From: Adenanthera pavonina
Taxonomy: Eukaryota; Streptophyta; Magnoliopsida; Fabales; Fabaceae
Length of the DNA: 64,000 nucleotides
Assembly: GCA_026686845.1 (NCBI GenBank)
Contig: JAIVEN010000015.1
Location: 2,805,001-2,869,000 of the forward strand
Reading direction: 5' to 3'
Below the pieces are notes generated by a model. It saw only the letters and a program-made list of their open reading frames with translations, ran no database searches and was not told where the DNA came from. Below, in pieces: positions 13,401 to 24,981 of the stretch. Within the stretch, counting starts at the first letter, position 1. Each line of letters opens with the position of its first letter. Both the position numbers and the translations under genes were made by a program.

Positions 13401-14631
13401 ATATGTAATAATCATATTTTAAATTCTTTTTAATGCCTTTTGTTTTATAAATAAATGTGTTATGATGGTCATATTTATTCTCATCTTCATATAATAAAAA
13501 AGAAAAGGAGAGAAAATAAAAATAATTTGAACAAAAATTATTCGTCTTCCTCTAAGCTTTTATTATTTTCCCTTATCTGCCCCGAGTGATAACACCGTTG
13601 GTATTTAGGTATTGATCAGTAACTTATGAGTGATAAAGTCATCATATATGTTAATTATTTCTGTTTGAAAATATATGTAATAATCACATTTCGTATTTTT
13701 CTTAATGTTTCTCCTTTAAATAAGTAAATATGTGTTAAAAGGATCTTATCTATTTCTATTTTATAATAAAAAGAAAATAAAAATGATTTGTACAAAAATT
13801 ATTTATTTTCTTTCAAACTTTTTTTATTCTTTATGCCTATCCGTCTCGAGTGGTAACACCGTAGGCATTTAGATACCAATAGGCAAAATGTGAGTGATAA
13901 AATTACCATATAAGCTAGTTGATTTTATAAAATTGATTTCATATTTTATTTTTTATTTTTTTAAAAAAATGAAAAAGTGATGATAAGAGTAAGGCATGAA
14001 AATTAAACTATTTTTTGTAAATTAAAGTGCAACTACCAATTTTGACAATCGTTTTATTTGCAGAATGATAATTCATTTTCCAAACTTCTCTTTTAAAAAA
14101 TATATATATATATAATAAAAAATATTAACCTAATGACACGCATTTATAATCCGAACTACGTCGACTTTGATCCCTATCGCAGAGTATGTAGGCCCCAGAC
14201 TCTAATTTAGGGTCAAGTATGCCCTTGTAAATAAATAATTTTTTTCTATTCTTCCCAACTTTTCATATTTTCATTTTATCCTTTATTTTTATTTTTATAG
14301 GTTCTCTTATTTTTACATTTATTTTTGCATGTGAATGGTTAAAGGGCTATCAAAATGATTTTTAAAGGCCGTAAAAATTACATGATCAATTTAAGGTAAC
14401 CGTTCTTAGGAACGGGTGTTGTAGGGGTGTCTAATACCTTCCCTACTCACAATCATACTCCTGAACCCAACTCTGATTTGTAGACCATCTTTATCCTTTC
14501 CTTTTGGTTTTCTAAAATTTCCCTTAAAATTTTAGTGGCGACTCCTCCGAAATCGGTCCCCGTCGGATGGGCCGATTTCTTCCATTTTCTTTCATATCCA
14601 CGCTATCTGTATCGTATCTTCGGGTGTGACA
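10416..14631 (+). mobile_element. Solo LTR, probably Ty3/gypsy (Tat/Ogre-like)
   Basis: The 4,216-bp unit begins TGTGAACACCG and ends GGGTGTGACA, the TG...CA form of a long terminal repeat. It is bordered by a perfect 5-bp target duplication GTACT (10411-10415 and 14632-14636). No gag, pol, tRNA primer site outside the end, or second LTR is present, so it looks like the product of LTR-LTR recombination. It contains a strand-asymmetric purine-rich block (about 10800-11420), four tandem units of about 265-295 bp (12975-14100), and a conserved 3' part with CGTTCTTAGGAACGGG near 14400 and TGGCGACTCC near 14535. From memory these 3' strings resemble Tat/Ogre-lineage LTRs; that lineage call is tentative. 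Open frames inside it are not treated as genes. Confidence 0.82.
12975..14100 (+). repeat. Four tandem units of about 265-295 bp inside the LTR
   Basis: The core CGAGTGGTAACACCGTGGGC recurs with changes starting at 13018, 13313, 13583 and 13847 (spacing 295, 270 and 264). Each core is followed by GTGATAAAGTCA-like sequence about 45 bases later and then by an AT-rich stretch. The units are diverged, so the duplication is old. Confidence 0.85.
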
Positions 14632-14636
14632 GTACT

Positions 14637-15032
14637 TTTTTTTTTTAAAGTAGGAAAATGCATTAATGTGAACGAGTATGTATAAAAGTACATAACTCAC
14701 TCCTTTTTTATTACATGGGGAGGGTCTCATGAGTCACAAAGTAAAGCTAAAATAAAATTGAATAAATTTTTAAATGTATAAAATATATTTTTTATTAAGA
14801 ATATCTCAGACTACCCAACGCTAATTTCTTTCAAGATATAGAAAATTACTAAAATAGTCTTTATCTCTCATAATAAGATTTTTTCCATACATATAATTAG
14901 TAATTAAATTATAAACAACATATTTAAGGGAATAAGTTATCTATAAAGTTTTATTTACTATTAACTAAGTTCTTTTAAACAGTCAAATTAATATATAATA
15001 TTCAATTATTCGATCATAGAAAGAATATAGTT
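14637..15032. other. AT-rich intergenic stretch
   Basis: I see nothing coding or structured here. Confidence 0.5.
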
Positions 15033-15040
15033 AATTCATG

Positions 15041-15439
15041 CAGTGGTGGTAATCCGAGCCGACTTATCTCAGACCAGGCCGAAAAGCTTAGATTGCTATA
15101 TATGCTTAGCTTTAAAAGCCTGGTGGACCCATTTTTTTAATATTTTTTTATTTTTTATATAATTTTTTAAATTAATACAACTAATTATCATTATTAGTTA
15201 TAAAAATTAATATAATATTTAAATTTTATAATTTATATAACACTAATTAATAAAATAATATATATATATATATTTATTAATTTAAACAAAAAAAGGAGGA
15301 AAAAATAAGAACATAGACTAAACGAGTTGGGCTCAAAAAACCCGTATTGTATATATGTTCTCAAGCTTGAGGCTCAACCCATTTATTTTTTAGGTTTTTT
15401 GGACTAACCCATTGGGTCTAATCCATTTTACTAGTTCTA
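15041..15439. mobile_element. Probable hAT-like short element
   Basis: The 399-bp unit starts CAGTGGTGGTAATCCGAG and ends TTTACTAGTTCTA. It is bordered by near-matching 8-bp direct repeats, AATTCATG (15033-15040) and ACTTCATG (15440-15447). GGCTCAA/GAGCC-type subterminal motifs flank an AT-rich centre. The terminal inverted repeats match only loosely, so the call rests mainly on the duplication and the CAGTGGTGG end. Confidence 0.42.
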
Positions 15440-15758
15440 ACTTCATGGGTGACTTGTCCTGTTAAATGAATCTTTTTACTATTATGCTTTTACTATTTTC
15501 ATTTTTTTTAAGGAAAAGTTGTAATTGAGATTCTAAATTAAATAAATGCCTTATATATACATTTTTTAAAAGCAATTAGATTGGGCCATGTAATAATATA
15601 AAGTCTAAACTAAATTATATTTTTAATAACTTGTGAATACTGGATAGTGCAGCTTCATATACCATTGTATATTTTATATTAACAATATTAATACTGTTGT
15701 CCTTTATTGTTGTTATAGGTTATATGGCTAGTTAATTTATGTATGGTTCCATTAGGGT

Positions 15759-16242
15759 CAGTGTATAAAAAATCGGACCGGACCGGCCGGTTCGACCGGT
15801 CCGACTGGGAACTGGCCCTTGGTCCGGTCCGGAAGTAGCTGAAAACCGGGGGGTCTCAGAACCGGTGGGAACCGGTCAAAAACCGGTGTAAAATCGATCC
15901 AAAACCGGGTTGAACCGGTCCTAATTTTTTTTTTAAATTTTTTTTATTTTTTTAAAAATATTTTTTTAAAATAAAATAACATTATTTTTAGTACTAAGTA
16001 GTATTATTTTTAGTATAAATTTTTTTCTTTCTATATTATAATATGTTATAAGTATTATTATGATACATAATGATTAATAATGATAAATTTACCTAACAAA
16101 TAATATGAAAATAGAATATCAATTAACTATATTATTAAAAATATATTAATTTATTCACAACCGGTCCGACCCCGATTCGACCATTGAACCTTGAACCGTT
16201 GTCTCATTCGGTTCAATGACCGGTCCTGTTTTTAATACCTTG
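15759..16242 (+). mobile_element. hAT-like non-autonomous element (MITE), copy 2
   Basis: The 484-bp element begins CAGTGTATAAAAAATCGG and, read from its other end, CAAGGTATTAAAAACAGG, giving a clear imperfect terminal inverted repeat. It is flanked by 8-bp repeats ATTAGGGT (15751-15758) and ATTAGGGC (16243-16250), one mismatch. The first 170 bases are packed with ACCGGT and GGTCCGG motifs, many of them palindromic, typical of hAT subterminal transposase-binding arrays. It carries no coding sequence and is related in reverse orientation to 3776-4413. Confidence 0.85.
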
Positions 16243-16250
16243 ATTAGGGC

Positions 16251-17159
16251 GGTAAATTTTTTTCATTGAGTATTTAACATAATCAATTACTTAGAGATTG
16301 AATTTGAGACTACTAATTAAATTAACATAACTCCCAAGCTGCATACTCAATGATTACATATGGCTATTAATGTTTGACCAGCAATCATCTAATTGTTTTA
16401 TATAATAAAGACTTGACTCATTATATCAAAAGCCACCAAATTTGACAAAACTTGTTTTAAGAGATCTAATTTGCATTGAATTTTGTTCTCAATCAAATTG
16501 ATCTAATGAATCAAAGGAATTGATCCAAGTAAATATTATTATTTTCTTTAGTTTTCAAAGCTTAATGGTAGGTCTCAAATTCAAGCACTAGGGATGCAGT
16601 TGCATTAAGATTTAATGGTAGAGTTTGCCACCCTTTGTATTTTTTTCATTTCGATTTAAATTAGTTTAAATCTCCAAAAATTCTCCAATTGAAGTGAGAT
16701 ATGTCCAAAATATTCAGTGCACATGAAAAAGAAAATTTACTTGAGTTTCATAAAATTTTTCCTCAACTTCAAATGAATCTTGAGACATTTAAATATATTT
16801 CAGAAAAAAGATATTTTAAGATAAATATTTTTAAATTAAAAATCATCAAGTTTATTTTTTTTTGCCTTTTCTTTTTCTTTTTAAACAACTCCGCATATGT
16901 AGTGTCATAGTCGGTCTCAAGTCTGAGCAAAGGAGGAGGGTTGTGTTAGGCATTCGACAGTCAACGTAAAATTTTGTCGAATCTTTATGATATGGATCAA
17001 GGACCTTTTTGTGCTAAAATTAGATCGTTACCCAGAAGTAACACACTGTATGGCTCGAATATAATATTAAATGAGTTAGAGCTGCTACATTGGCGTCCGA
17101 GTGTAATGTTAAATGAGCAAAGGCTCCCACATCATTATGGATGAATGTAGGCAAAGAAG
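16251..17159. other. AT-rich intergenic stretch, LINE 5' flank
   Basis: I see no gene. The last part may include the untranslated 5' end of the LINE that follows; its exact 5' end could not be fixed. Confidence 0.45.
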
Positions 17160-20042
17160 TTAGCCCAAGATAGTAAGATTCGTTTCGGTTTTTGGAATAT
17201 TGGTACATTAACAGATAAATTTATGGAGGTGATGGACACTATGATTAGAAAGAGAATTAACATATTGTGTCTTCAAGAAACTAAATGGGTAGGAGAAAAG
17301 GTTAAAGAGTTAGACACCACTGGTTTCAAACTTTGGTACACATGGAAGGATAAAGCAAGAAATGGCGTTGGTATTATTGTGGACAAAGTTTAGAAAAAGA
17401 ATGTAGTGAGAGTCAGAAGACTTGGAGATAGGATCTTATCCTTAAAATTGACCATTGGGCATGATACATTTAATGTTATTAGTGCCTATACACATCAAGT
17501 AGGGTCAGAAACATATATTAAGAATACATTTTTAGAAGATTTGGATGGTTTGGTTCGAGACATCCCACAAGAGGAAAATATTTTTATTGGTGGAGACCTT
17601 AATGGTCATGTGGGGAAAGAGACAAGATAATATATGAGAGCTCATGGTAGTTCCAGTTTTGGAGAATTAAATGAGAATGGACATTCCATTCTTGATTTCT
17701 TAATGGCTTAAAATCTCACGATTGTGAACACTTGTTTCAAGAAGCAGGAGGAGTATTTAGTCATATATAAAAGTAAAGCCCAAATGCCACAAATTGGCTT
17801 CTTTTTGGTAAAGAATTCAGATAGAAGAGCTTGTAAAGACTGTAAAGTGATCCTTGGTGAAAGTTTAACTTCACAACATAGAGTCTTGGTTCTTGATGTG
17901 TTGTTTAAGAGCCGCAAACTGAAAAGTCAAAAAGTCTTAAATCCTAGAATCAAATGGTGGTAACTAAAGGGTGAGCAACAATTGACCTTTACAAGAAAAG
18001 TATTGGAGAAAAGTAATTGGGACTTCCAAGGAAGTATTAACATCATGTGGGATGAGATGGCCAAAAGGATCAAAGATATCGTTAAAGTAGTCTTGAGTGA
18101 ATTCAAAGGTTTTGGACCTAGAGATAAAAAATTTTGGTGGTGGAACGAGCGTGTACAAGAGAATCTCAAGCATAAAAAAAAAAGTGTTTTAAAACCTTAC
18201 ATTTGTGCAATAATTAAAAAAATTGGAAGACGCTTAACTAGAAAAGAGACTAAGAAAGTAGTGAGCGAGGCTTAATCTAAAGCTTTTGAGGAATTTTATA
18301 AGATTTAGGAACGAAGAATAGTGAACGCAAGATTTACAAAATTGCCAAAAATAGGGAAAGAAAGTCAAGAGATTTGGATCAAGTAAAATGCATTAAGAAT
18401 GAGGAAGGAACAGTTTTGGTTACTGATAATGATATCAAAGAAAGATGGGAGAACTACTTCTATAAACTCTTCAATGATGGATTGGGTATGACTAGTGATA
18501 CAGAAGATTTAACAACTCATGAAAATGAATTGAATTTGCGCTTTTATTGTAAGATCCGGGTTAGAAAGGTAAAAGAAATTCTTAAGAGAATGGATAATGG
18601 TAAGGTTATTGGCCCTGATGGTATTCCTATCGAAGTTTGGAAGTGCTTAGGAGAGAATGGGGCTTTGTGGCTCACTAAGCCTTTTAATGAGATTTTAAGG
18701 TTAAAGGAACTGCTAGAGGAATGGAGAAAGAGCATTGTACTACCCATATACAAGAATAAATGAGATATTCAGAATTGTGCTAATTATTGGGGAATAAAAC
18801 TCATGAGTCATATCATGAAACTTTAAGAGATAGTGATTGAGCATAGATTAAAAAAAGAGTCTCGTATTTCAGAAAATCAATTTAGATTTATGCCAGGATG
18901 GTCTATAACAGATGCTATTTATTTATTAAGGGGTTTGATTGAAAGATACCGGAGTAAAAAGAGAGACTTGCATATAGTTTTCTTTGATTTGGAAAAAGTC
19001 TATGATAGAGTTCCAAGAGATGTGTTGTGAAAAACAATGGAGAAAAAATGTGTTCGTGTGGCTTATATTCGAGTCATAAATGATATATATGAGGGGCAAT
19101 AACAAACGTGAGAACTCTTGGAGGTGAAACAAATGACTTTCCTAAAAGGATAAGTTTACATCAATGATATTCCTTGAGTCCATACTTGTTCAATTTGGTT
19201 TTAGATGTTCTAACAAAACATATACAGGAGGAAATTCCTAAGTGTGTTCTTTTTGCAGATGATATAATTTTAATTGAGAACTCAAGAGAAATATCAACTC
19301 TAAACTAGAGTTATGGAGACACACTTTTGAATCAAAAGGTTTCCGTTTAAGTAGAAGTAAAATGGAATATATGCATTGTAAATTTAATAGGATGCCAGTT
19401 AGAAATGATTCAGAGGTTAAAATTGGAGAGCAAATCATTTCAGAAGTGTTAAAGTTCAAATATTTGGGATCGATTTTACAAAGTGATAGTGAAATTAATG
19501 AAAATATTATGCATATGATACACAAGCTGAGTGATTAAAGTGGAGAAAAGTTTTAGGGATTGTTTATGACCGTAAGGTACCTACAAAGCTTAAAGGAAAA
19601 TTTTATCAAATTGCTATAAGGCTAGTGATACTATATAGTATTGAATATTGGGCTTTGAAATGGTATTAAGAATATAAGATGAGAGTAGCAAAGATGAAAA
19701 TGTTGAGATGAATGTGTAATTATATAAGAATGAATAAGATAATAAATGATTGTATGCGAGGAAAAACCAGTGTAACACTTATCGAAGAGTAAATGATGAA
19801 AAATCATTTAAGGTAGTTTGGGTATGTACGTAGAAGAGGACAAGAGGAGCCAGTAAGGAGAGTTAATCAAATGTCTTAGAGCCCTATTAAAAGGTGTAGA
19901 GAAAAATTAAGAATGACACTGAGAAAAGTTATAAGGCATAATCTTTTAATTAATGATTTATCTAAAAAAATAGTATTTAATAGAGCTTTTTAGTGTTATA
20001 TAATTTATATAGTCAATCTTACTTAATGGGATAAAAGTAATA
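17160..20042 (+). mobile_element. Decayed RTE-type non-LTR retrotransposon (LINE)
   Basis: Conceptual translation in shifting frames shows an endonuclease/exonuclease/phosphatase domain first (RFGFWNIGTL, NILCLQETKWVGEK, IFIGGDLNGHVGK; 17170-17630). Reverse-transcriptase blocks follow (MDNGKVIGPDGIPIEVWK near 18590-18650, ISENQFRFMPG near 18870, VFFDLEKVYDRVPRD near 18980-19020) and the catalytic loop CVLFADDIILIE near 19240-19280. The C-terminal segment includes EVLKFKYLGSILQSD and LLINDLSKKIVFNRAF. This order is that of plant RTE elements. Stops appear, for example at 17392-17394 and 17626-17629, with several more and frameshifts later, so it is dead. The AT-rich end near 20030 is consistent with the RTE 3' tail. 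Confidence 0.88.
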
Positions 20043-20195
20043 TTATTATTTTTTCTTTTAAACTTAAGTGAAATAGTTCCACTTTGCTTCACGCCCTTGA
20101 AACTTAATTTTTTTCCCTTTCCCCTTTCCTTAACAAAGTACACTTGAAACTAGAAAGTTGTTCCTTCTCCCCATTCCGCTCCCCTCTTCCCCCCT

Positions 20196-20219
20196 CCCCC
20201 CCCCCCCCCCCCCCCCCCC
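20196..20219 (+). repeat. Poly-C tract (24 C)
   Basis: Twenty-four consecutive C residues following a C/T-rich stretch. Its length may be unreliable in the assembly. Confidence 0.85.
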
Positions 20220-21345
20220 GGCGGCTCTTTTTTTAAAGTTGATACCCCTTTTTCTTGTTACAACAAATCAGGCGAAAGCAATATGGAGCCAACAGCGGAC
20301 CTTTTCCTTTTTAAGATCTAGCTAATGCCTAGTGGTAACTTTTTTTTATATACTAAAGAATGATTAAAGTGGGTTTTACTTTTTTAAGTAGGATTTTTTC
20401 TATTTCTACAACTAAAGATTGAATTTAGAATAATATAGTTAGGGGACTCAATTATTTACCGATTATTTTAAAGTTTTATTGATTAGTAGCAGAGAAAAAG
20501 GAAGTTTTTTTTTTATAGAACTAGTTAATCTGGTACTTTAATTGATGATTACAAGGCCTCTTGGATGTGAGTTAGAATCTTGCCTCTAATAAGATTTTAT
20601 TGTGGATAATCTTCAAATACTTTTTTAAAAATTATTTAGTATTTGATATTATTTGATAAAATTTGAGTACTGTAGTACTTAAATAGAATAGTTCTTTCAA
20701 AATGATTTTTATTATCCACAAATCTTGAACTCAAATAATGGACAATTTGTACGTTTTTTTTTTAATAGATTGTAAGTCCTTTTTGAATTATGAGATTCAT
20801 CTTAATTCTAATGAGTTAGTAATATCCAATTTAGAATTTTTGTTTTGCTTGTCAAACAAATAAAGTTATTCCATTCAGTTTTATTTGTAAGAATTTTTTT
20901 TTCTTTTTAATAGTAATAAATATAAGAAAAAATGGAGTTAATAGTGCATTAAAATTTTCTTTTATAAAAATTATTTTTCATTAATTATGTAATAGATAGA
21001 TTAAGTACATTAGTTATTTAAATTAGTATTAAATTAAGTATGAGTAATTTTAAAAAAAATTAAAATATGAATCAACTTAATTAATTTTAACTAATTAAAA
21101 CTATTTTTTAATACTTATATGAAGGATTTTTTTTTTCCAGAGAGAGAGAGAGAGCCTCAAATCTCAATGCACGGAGCTTAAAATCTGCAATGGCCATACT
21201 TAAGGATTGTGTGATTTCATGTCTTAGATAATTTATAAATATATATATAGATATTAGATATTTTATAAAAGTATTAATAAAATATTAAAATGTTAAACAT
21301 CAATGAATTTGGACGATAAAAAAAATTTAAGCTAAATGATTTAAA
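20220..21345. other. AT-rich intergenic stretch
   Basis: I find no supported gene or defined element, only a GA run near 21139-21153. Confidence 0.5.
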
Positions 21346-21622
21346 ATTAAAAAAATAAGTGAAAAGAAATTGAAGCGGAAAGAAAAAAGTTAAATTGTTT
21401 TTTTGGTGGTTGAGAAAAAAGTTATATTGATTTGGTCCCTTTGTTACTTTATATCTTTTCTACTTTAAACTATATCCATAAGATTATGAATATTCTATTG
21501 AGGAACTCCTCGATGACTCGTACATTTTTTTAATCGTAAAAGCTGGTGTGAAGTAACAAAGGGACCAAATCAATATAACTTTTTTCTTTCCGCTTCAATT
21601 TCTTTTCACTTATTTTTTTAAT
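21346..21622. repeat. Perfect 72-bp inverted repeat (hairpin)
   Basis: The left arm is 21346-21391 plus 21424-21449; the right arm is 21551-21622. The two arms are exact reverse complements over all 72 bases, with a 101-base loop. The left arm is split by a 32-base insertion (21392-21423) whose two borders share the string AAAAAAGTT. A direct repeat of ATGACTCGTACATTTTTTT lies in the loop (about 21513) and beyond the right arm (about 21636). A transcript would fold into a long stem suitable for Dicer-like processing, but expression is unknown. A MITE is the alternative reading. Confidence 0.8.
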
Positions 21623-21659
21623 CTTAAAAGTTATAATGACTCGTACATTTTTTTTAATC

Positions 21660-22695
21660 TTTTTTTTTATTTTTATGGTGTGTTTGTAAATTGAATCATT
21701 ATAACTTGATGTATGTGATACTTATGAGAACTTATTAAATTTGGTACCAAAAAAAAGAACTTTTTAAATTTAACAAAGTGCGAGTGATAACTTTAAAAAA
21801 ATAAGTAATAAATAAAAATGAACAAAATATCTAAATCTTTAAAAATAATTTTAATTTTTAAATTTTTAAATGTCATTTTATTCAAAGAAAAACTCCTACC
21901 AACCTATTTAATACCGATATATATATATATATATGCGTATCAAATACAATATAGCAAGATATGAAAAATATGGTAATTTTTAAAATTTTATGATACGGAT
22001 ATAAGTGATGTTTATATATATATAATATTATTTATGTAATTATTTATATGTATAATTATTAAATATACTCATTAAGAGAAAAATGAGTATTAAATATTTA
22101 AAAAATTATAGTATAAATGTTAAAATATGCATAAAATATTTTTAATAACATATAAGTATAAAGTGGTATGGGTGGATATATGCACAAATATAGTATGCAT
22201 ATCATATCGCATTATGTAATAGATACGTGTGCATTTACCTTTTTAAAATATTGGTGCTTCATAACTACTAACCATGGGACTTGTTTAGTTGTTGGAAAGT
22301 GTTGTATTTTTTTCGCAAAAATTACATTTGAAGAATTACACTTTAAAATTTCAAATTAAATGATTTTTAAAATTATAATTATTTTTTGATTATAAAAATT
22401 ATTATTAAATTTTACATAATTTATTATTAAATAATAAGAAACTAATAAATCCTAAGAAAATTACTAGATAATCATTTTCCCAAACCATGATAATAAATCT
22501 CTTAAAACCTTATAATAACTCTGATTCTGAAAAAAGTGTAACCTTTATTGATATTTTATTCTAAAATTTAAAAAATTTGCGTCTTTAAATATAAATTTCC
22601 TTCTAATTTTAGCTAAGAGATATCTTTAGTGATGAATTATAATAATTTTGCAATTTATGTAATTTTCAATAGAACTTTAGTTCTTAATTATAGTA

Positions 22696-22748
<53 letters not shown>

Positions 22749-24467
22749 TAATAATTTATTATTATTTGTTATTGTTGGTGTTATTATTATTAGATACTGT
22801 CTGTAGGAAAAGGATAAAACATATGTGGCTTATAAATAGTTCATTAATGTTTTATATAGCTTTCTTTGGACTTTATGCTTTGATGTAAGTCATGTAACTA
22901 ATGATTTGTCTTGCGTTTTGTTATAAATGTGTATTTGGCAAACACATTTTGTTATAGGTTGACATTTATAAGTTGACGTTGTTCATGAGCCCAATAAGCT
23001 ATGGCTCAACAATTACCTTTCTACATGATTATTAATATATATTGTGAAATATTGTTAATTATTAATTAATATTATCAATCAATATACATATATGATTTTC
23101 TCCCATAATTGCCATTTTTATCTTCCTTGTCATATACTATAATTATCTTATTACTTTAAGTTCCCCCATCATTTTCTCTCTCTTTTAAATATCAAACTTT
23201 CATTTTGTCAATATGTTTGGTCCTGAGAACCTGTATAATTTATCAAAATTCAACTTAAAATTTAAAATTCTCGCTATCGTTGGCCCAAAAAGAAAAACTT
23301 CAAAGTTTGCATCAAAGATTAATTTTGCACAAAATGCAGGTGATCGTCAGAAGAAATAGAGAAAAATAATTTGTAGTGGTTAGATGATTATATTATTAAT
23401 CAAAACTAATTTATCGTAGTGTAGTATTGTACAACAATGCTTTGCAATCCAATGGGATAAGATTTGGTCAAAAGGAAAAAAAAAAAATCAAATGGGATGA
23501 GACCATCGACCGTGGAATTGGCTATTATGGGCGAATTCAATGCATTCAAATTATGTAGAATATTTAGACCGTACCTCAAACGCAATAACTATTAATTAAT
23601 ATTATAAAAAAATAATATATATATATATATATATAACTTAACCTAATCAATTGATCGATATCAATCTATAATTTTATAAAATAATATTCATGGATTGACA
23701 TGGATGTTTCTGGATACCATAAGATGCATAAAAATGTCATAAGATTTGATACACAAAATTTGATGAAAAAAGGAATAAAATGATAAATTATATACTAGAA
23801 TCTTAAAAGAAACATTTTTGCAATTTGGTCATTGATAGAAATACTATTTTCAGTTTAATCCCTAAAAATATTTATATTTTGGTCCCTAAAAAATTTATTT
23901 GTCATTTGGTCCCTTTATGGCAAATGGCAATTTAATAATTATGTAAAATTACTATCAAAATAAAGCTTATAACATGCTGGACCAGTGGGATAGTGTATTG
24001 AGTCTAAAGAGATCACTTTGAAGAGAAATAGATTGTAGGACATAGTACAAATATGCTGTAAAAGACAAAAAAATACTGTAAACCCTACAAAATAGAAAAA
24101 ATAAAAAGAAAAGTATGCAGGTCTCACAAAAAAACTGTTTGAGATAGTAAATTAAATTAAATATAGATCTCAATCTACTTTATTTCTTGCATGAAATAAA
24201 GTACAAATAGTAATAAAATACTAAAAAATTAACTTTAACAATTTAGGTAAAAAGTAATTAGTACATGATATATTTGAATTAGAAAAAATATGTAGTATTG
24301 TGGATACTCCCTCCCCTATATGTGGCTTGATTTTTTAGCACATGATGGATTAAAATATTTAATTATTCTTCATGAATTAACTAAAAGACTCTTGAAGGGA
24401 CATTTGGCCAAAAATTATGAAATTGGTTGTTGGAAAATATCCCACTTTTCCTCTTGTGCTGGCCGAC
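21660..24467. other. AT-rich intergenic stretch
   Basis: Apart from microsatellites (22696-22749 and TA runs near 21919 and 23620) I find nothing I can name. Short open frames here are unsupported. Confidence 0.5.
22696..22749 (+). repeat. Compound microsatellite (TC)n(AC)n(AT)n
   Basis: Three adjoining dinucleotide runs, TC then AC then AT, in one block of about 54 bases. Confidence 0.9.
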
Positions 24468-24470
24468 TTA

Positions 24471-24978
24471 CCCCCTGTTTGGTACAGGGGGAGAGAGGGG
24501 GTGGGGAGGGCTCCCCACCCCTCCCCCTCCCCCTCAAATTGATCCCCCCGAAATTGGGGGGATAGTTTTATTTTTATTTTTATAAATAAAAAATATTTTT
24601 TAAAAATAAAAAAATTATTAAAAATTTTAAAAACATAAAAATATTTACCTGAAGGTTCCTAATACCAAAAAATATTCCATCCAAGTCTCATATCTCAAAA
24701 AGTGAATATAAAAAACTTTAATATTAAGTATAAAATCATGAGTATCAGTATAAAATATTAAAGTATAATTTTATACTCAAAAAAATAATAAAAAATTTCT
24801 TTAATTTCAAGGGTAAAATGATCAAATTATTATTAACTTCCATACCCTCCCCTCCACAAATAATAAATTATTAAAATTCCTCCCCTTCCTTTTCTTTCCC
24901 TCCATATCTCATCTCTCATTCCCTCCATTAAAATCCCTCTCCTCCCTTCTCTTTCCATCCTTCCTACCAAACATACTA
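24471..24978. mobile_element. PIF/Harbinger-like MITE, copy 1
   Basis: The 508-bp element has TTA on both sides (24468-24470 and 24979-24981), the target duplication of PIF/Harbinger (Tourist) elements. Its ends read CCCCCTGTTTGGTAC and, from the other side, TAGTATGTTTGGTAGG, sharing TGTTTGGTA. G-rich and C-rich subterminal tracts surround an AT-rich core. It is the inverted relative of 56054-56769, sharing GAGAGATGAGATAT-like strings. It encodes nothing. Confidence 0.75.
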
Positions 24979-24981
24979 TTA

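Noticed and set aside
12975..14100. CRISPR-like array
   Set aside because: Only four diverged units of about 270 bp with AT-rich filler in plant DNA; this is a tandem repeat in an LTR.
17406..19030. Separate small genes for endonuclease-like and reverse-transcriptase-like proteins
   Set aside because: They are pieces of one decayed RTE element interrupted by stops and frameshifts.
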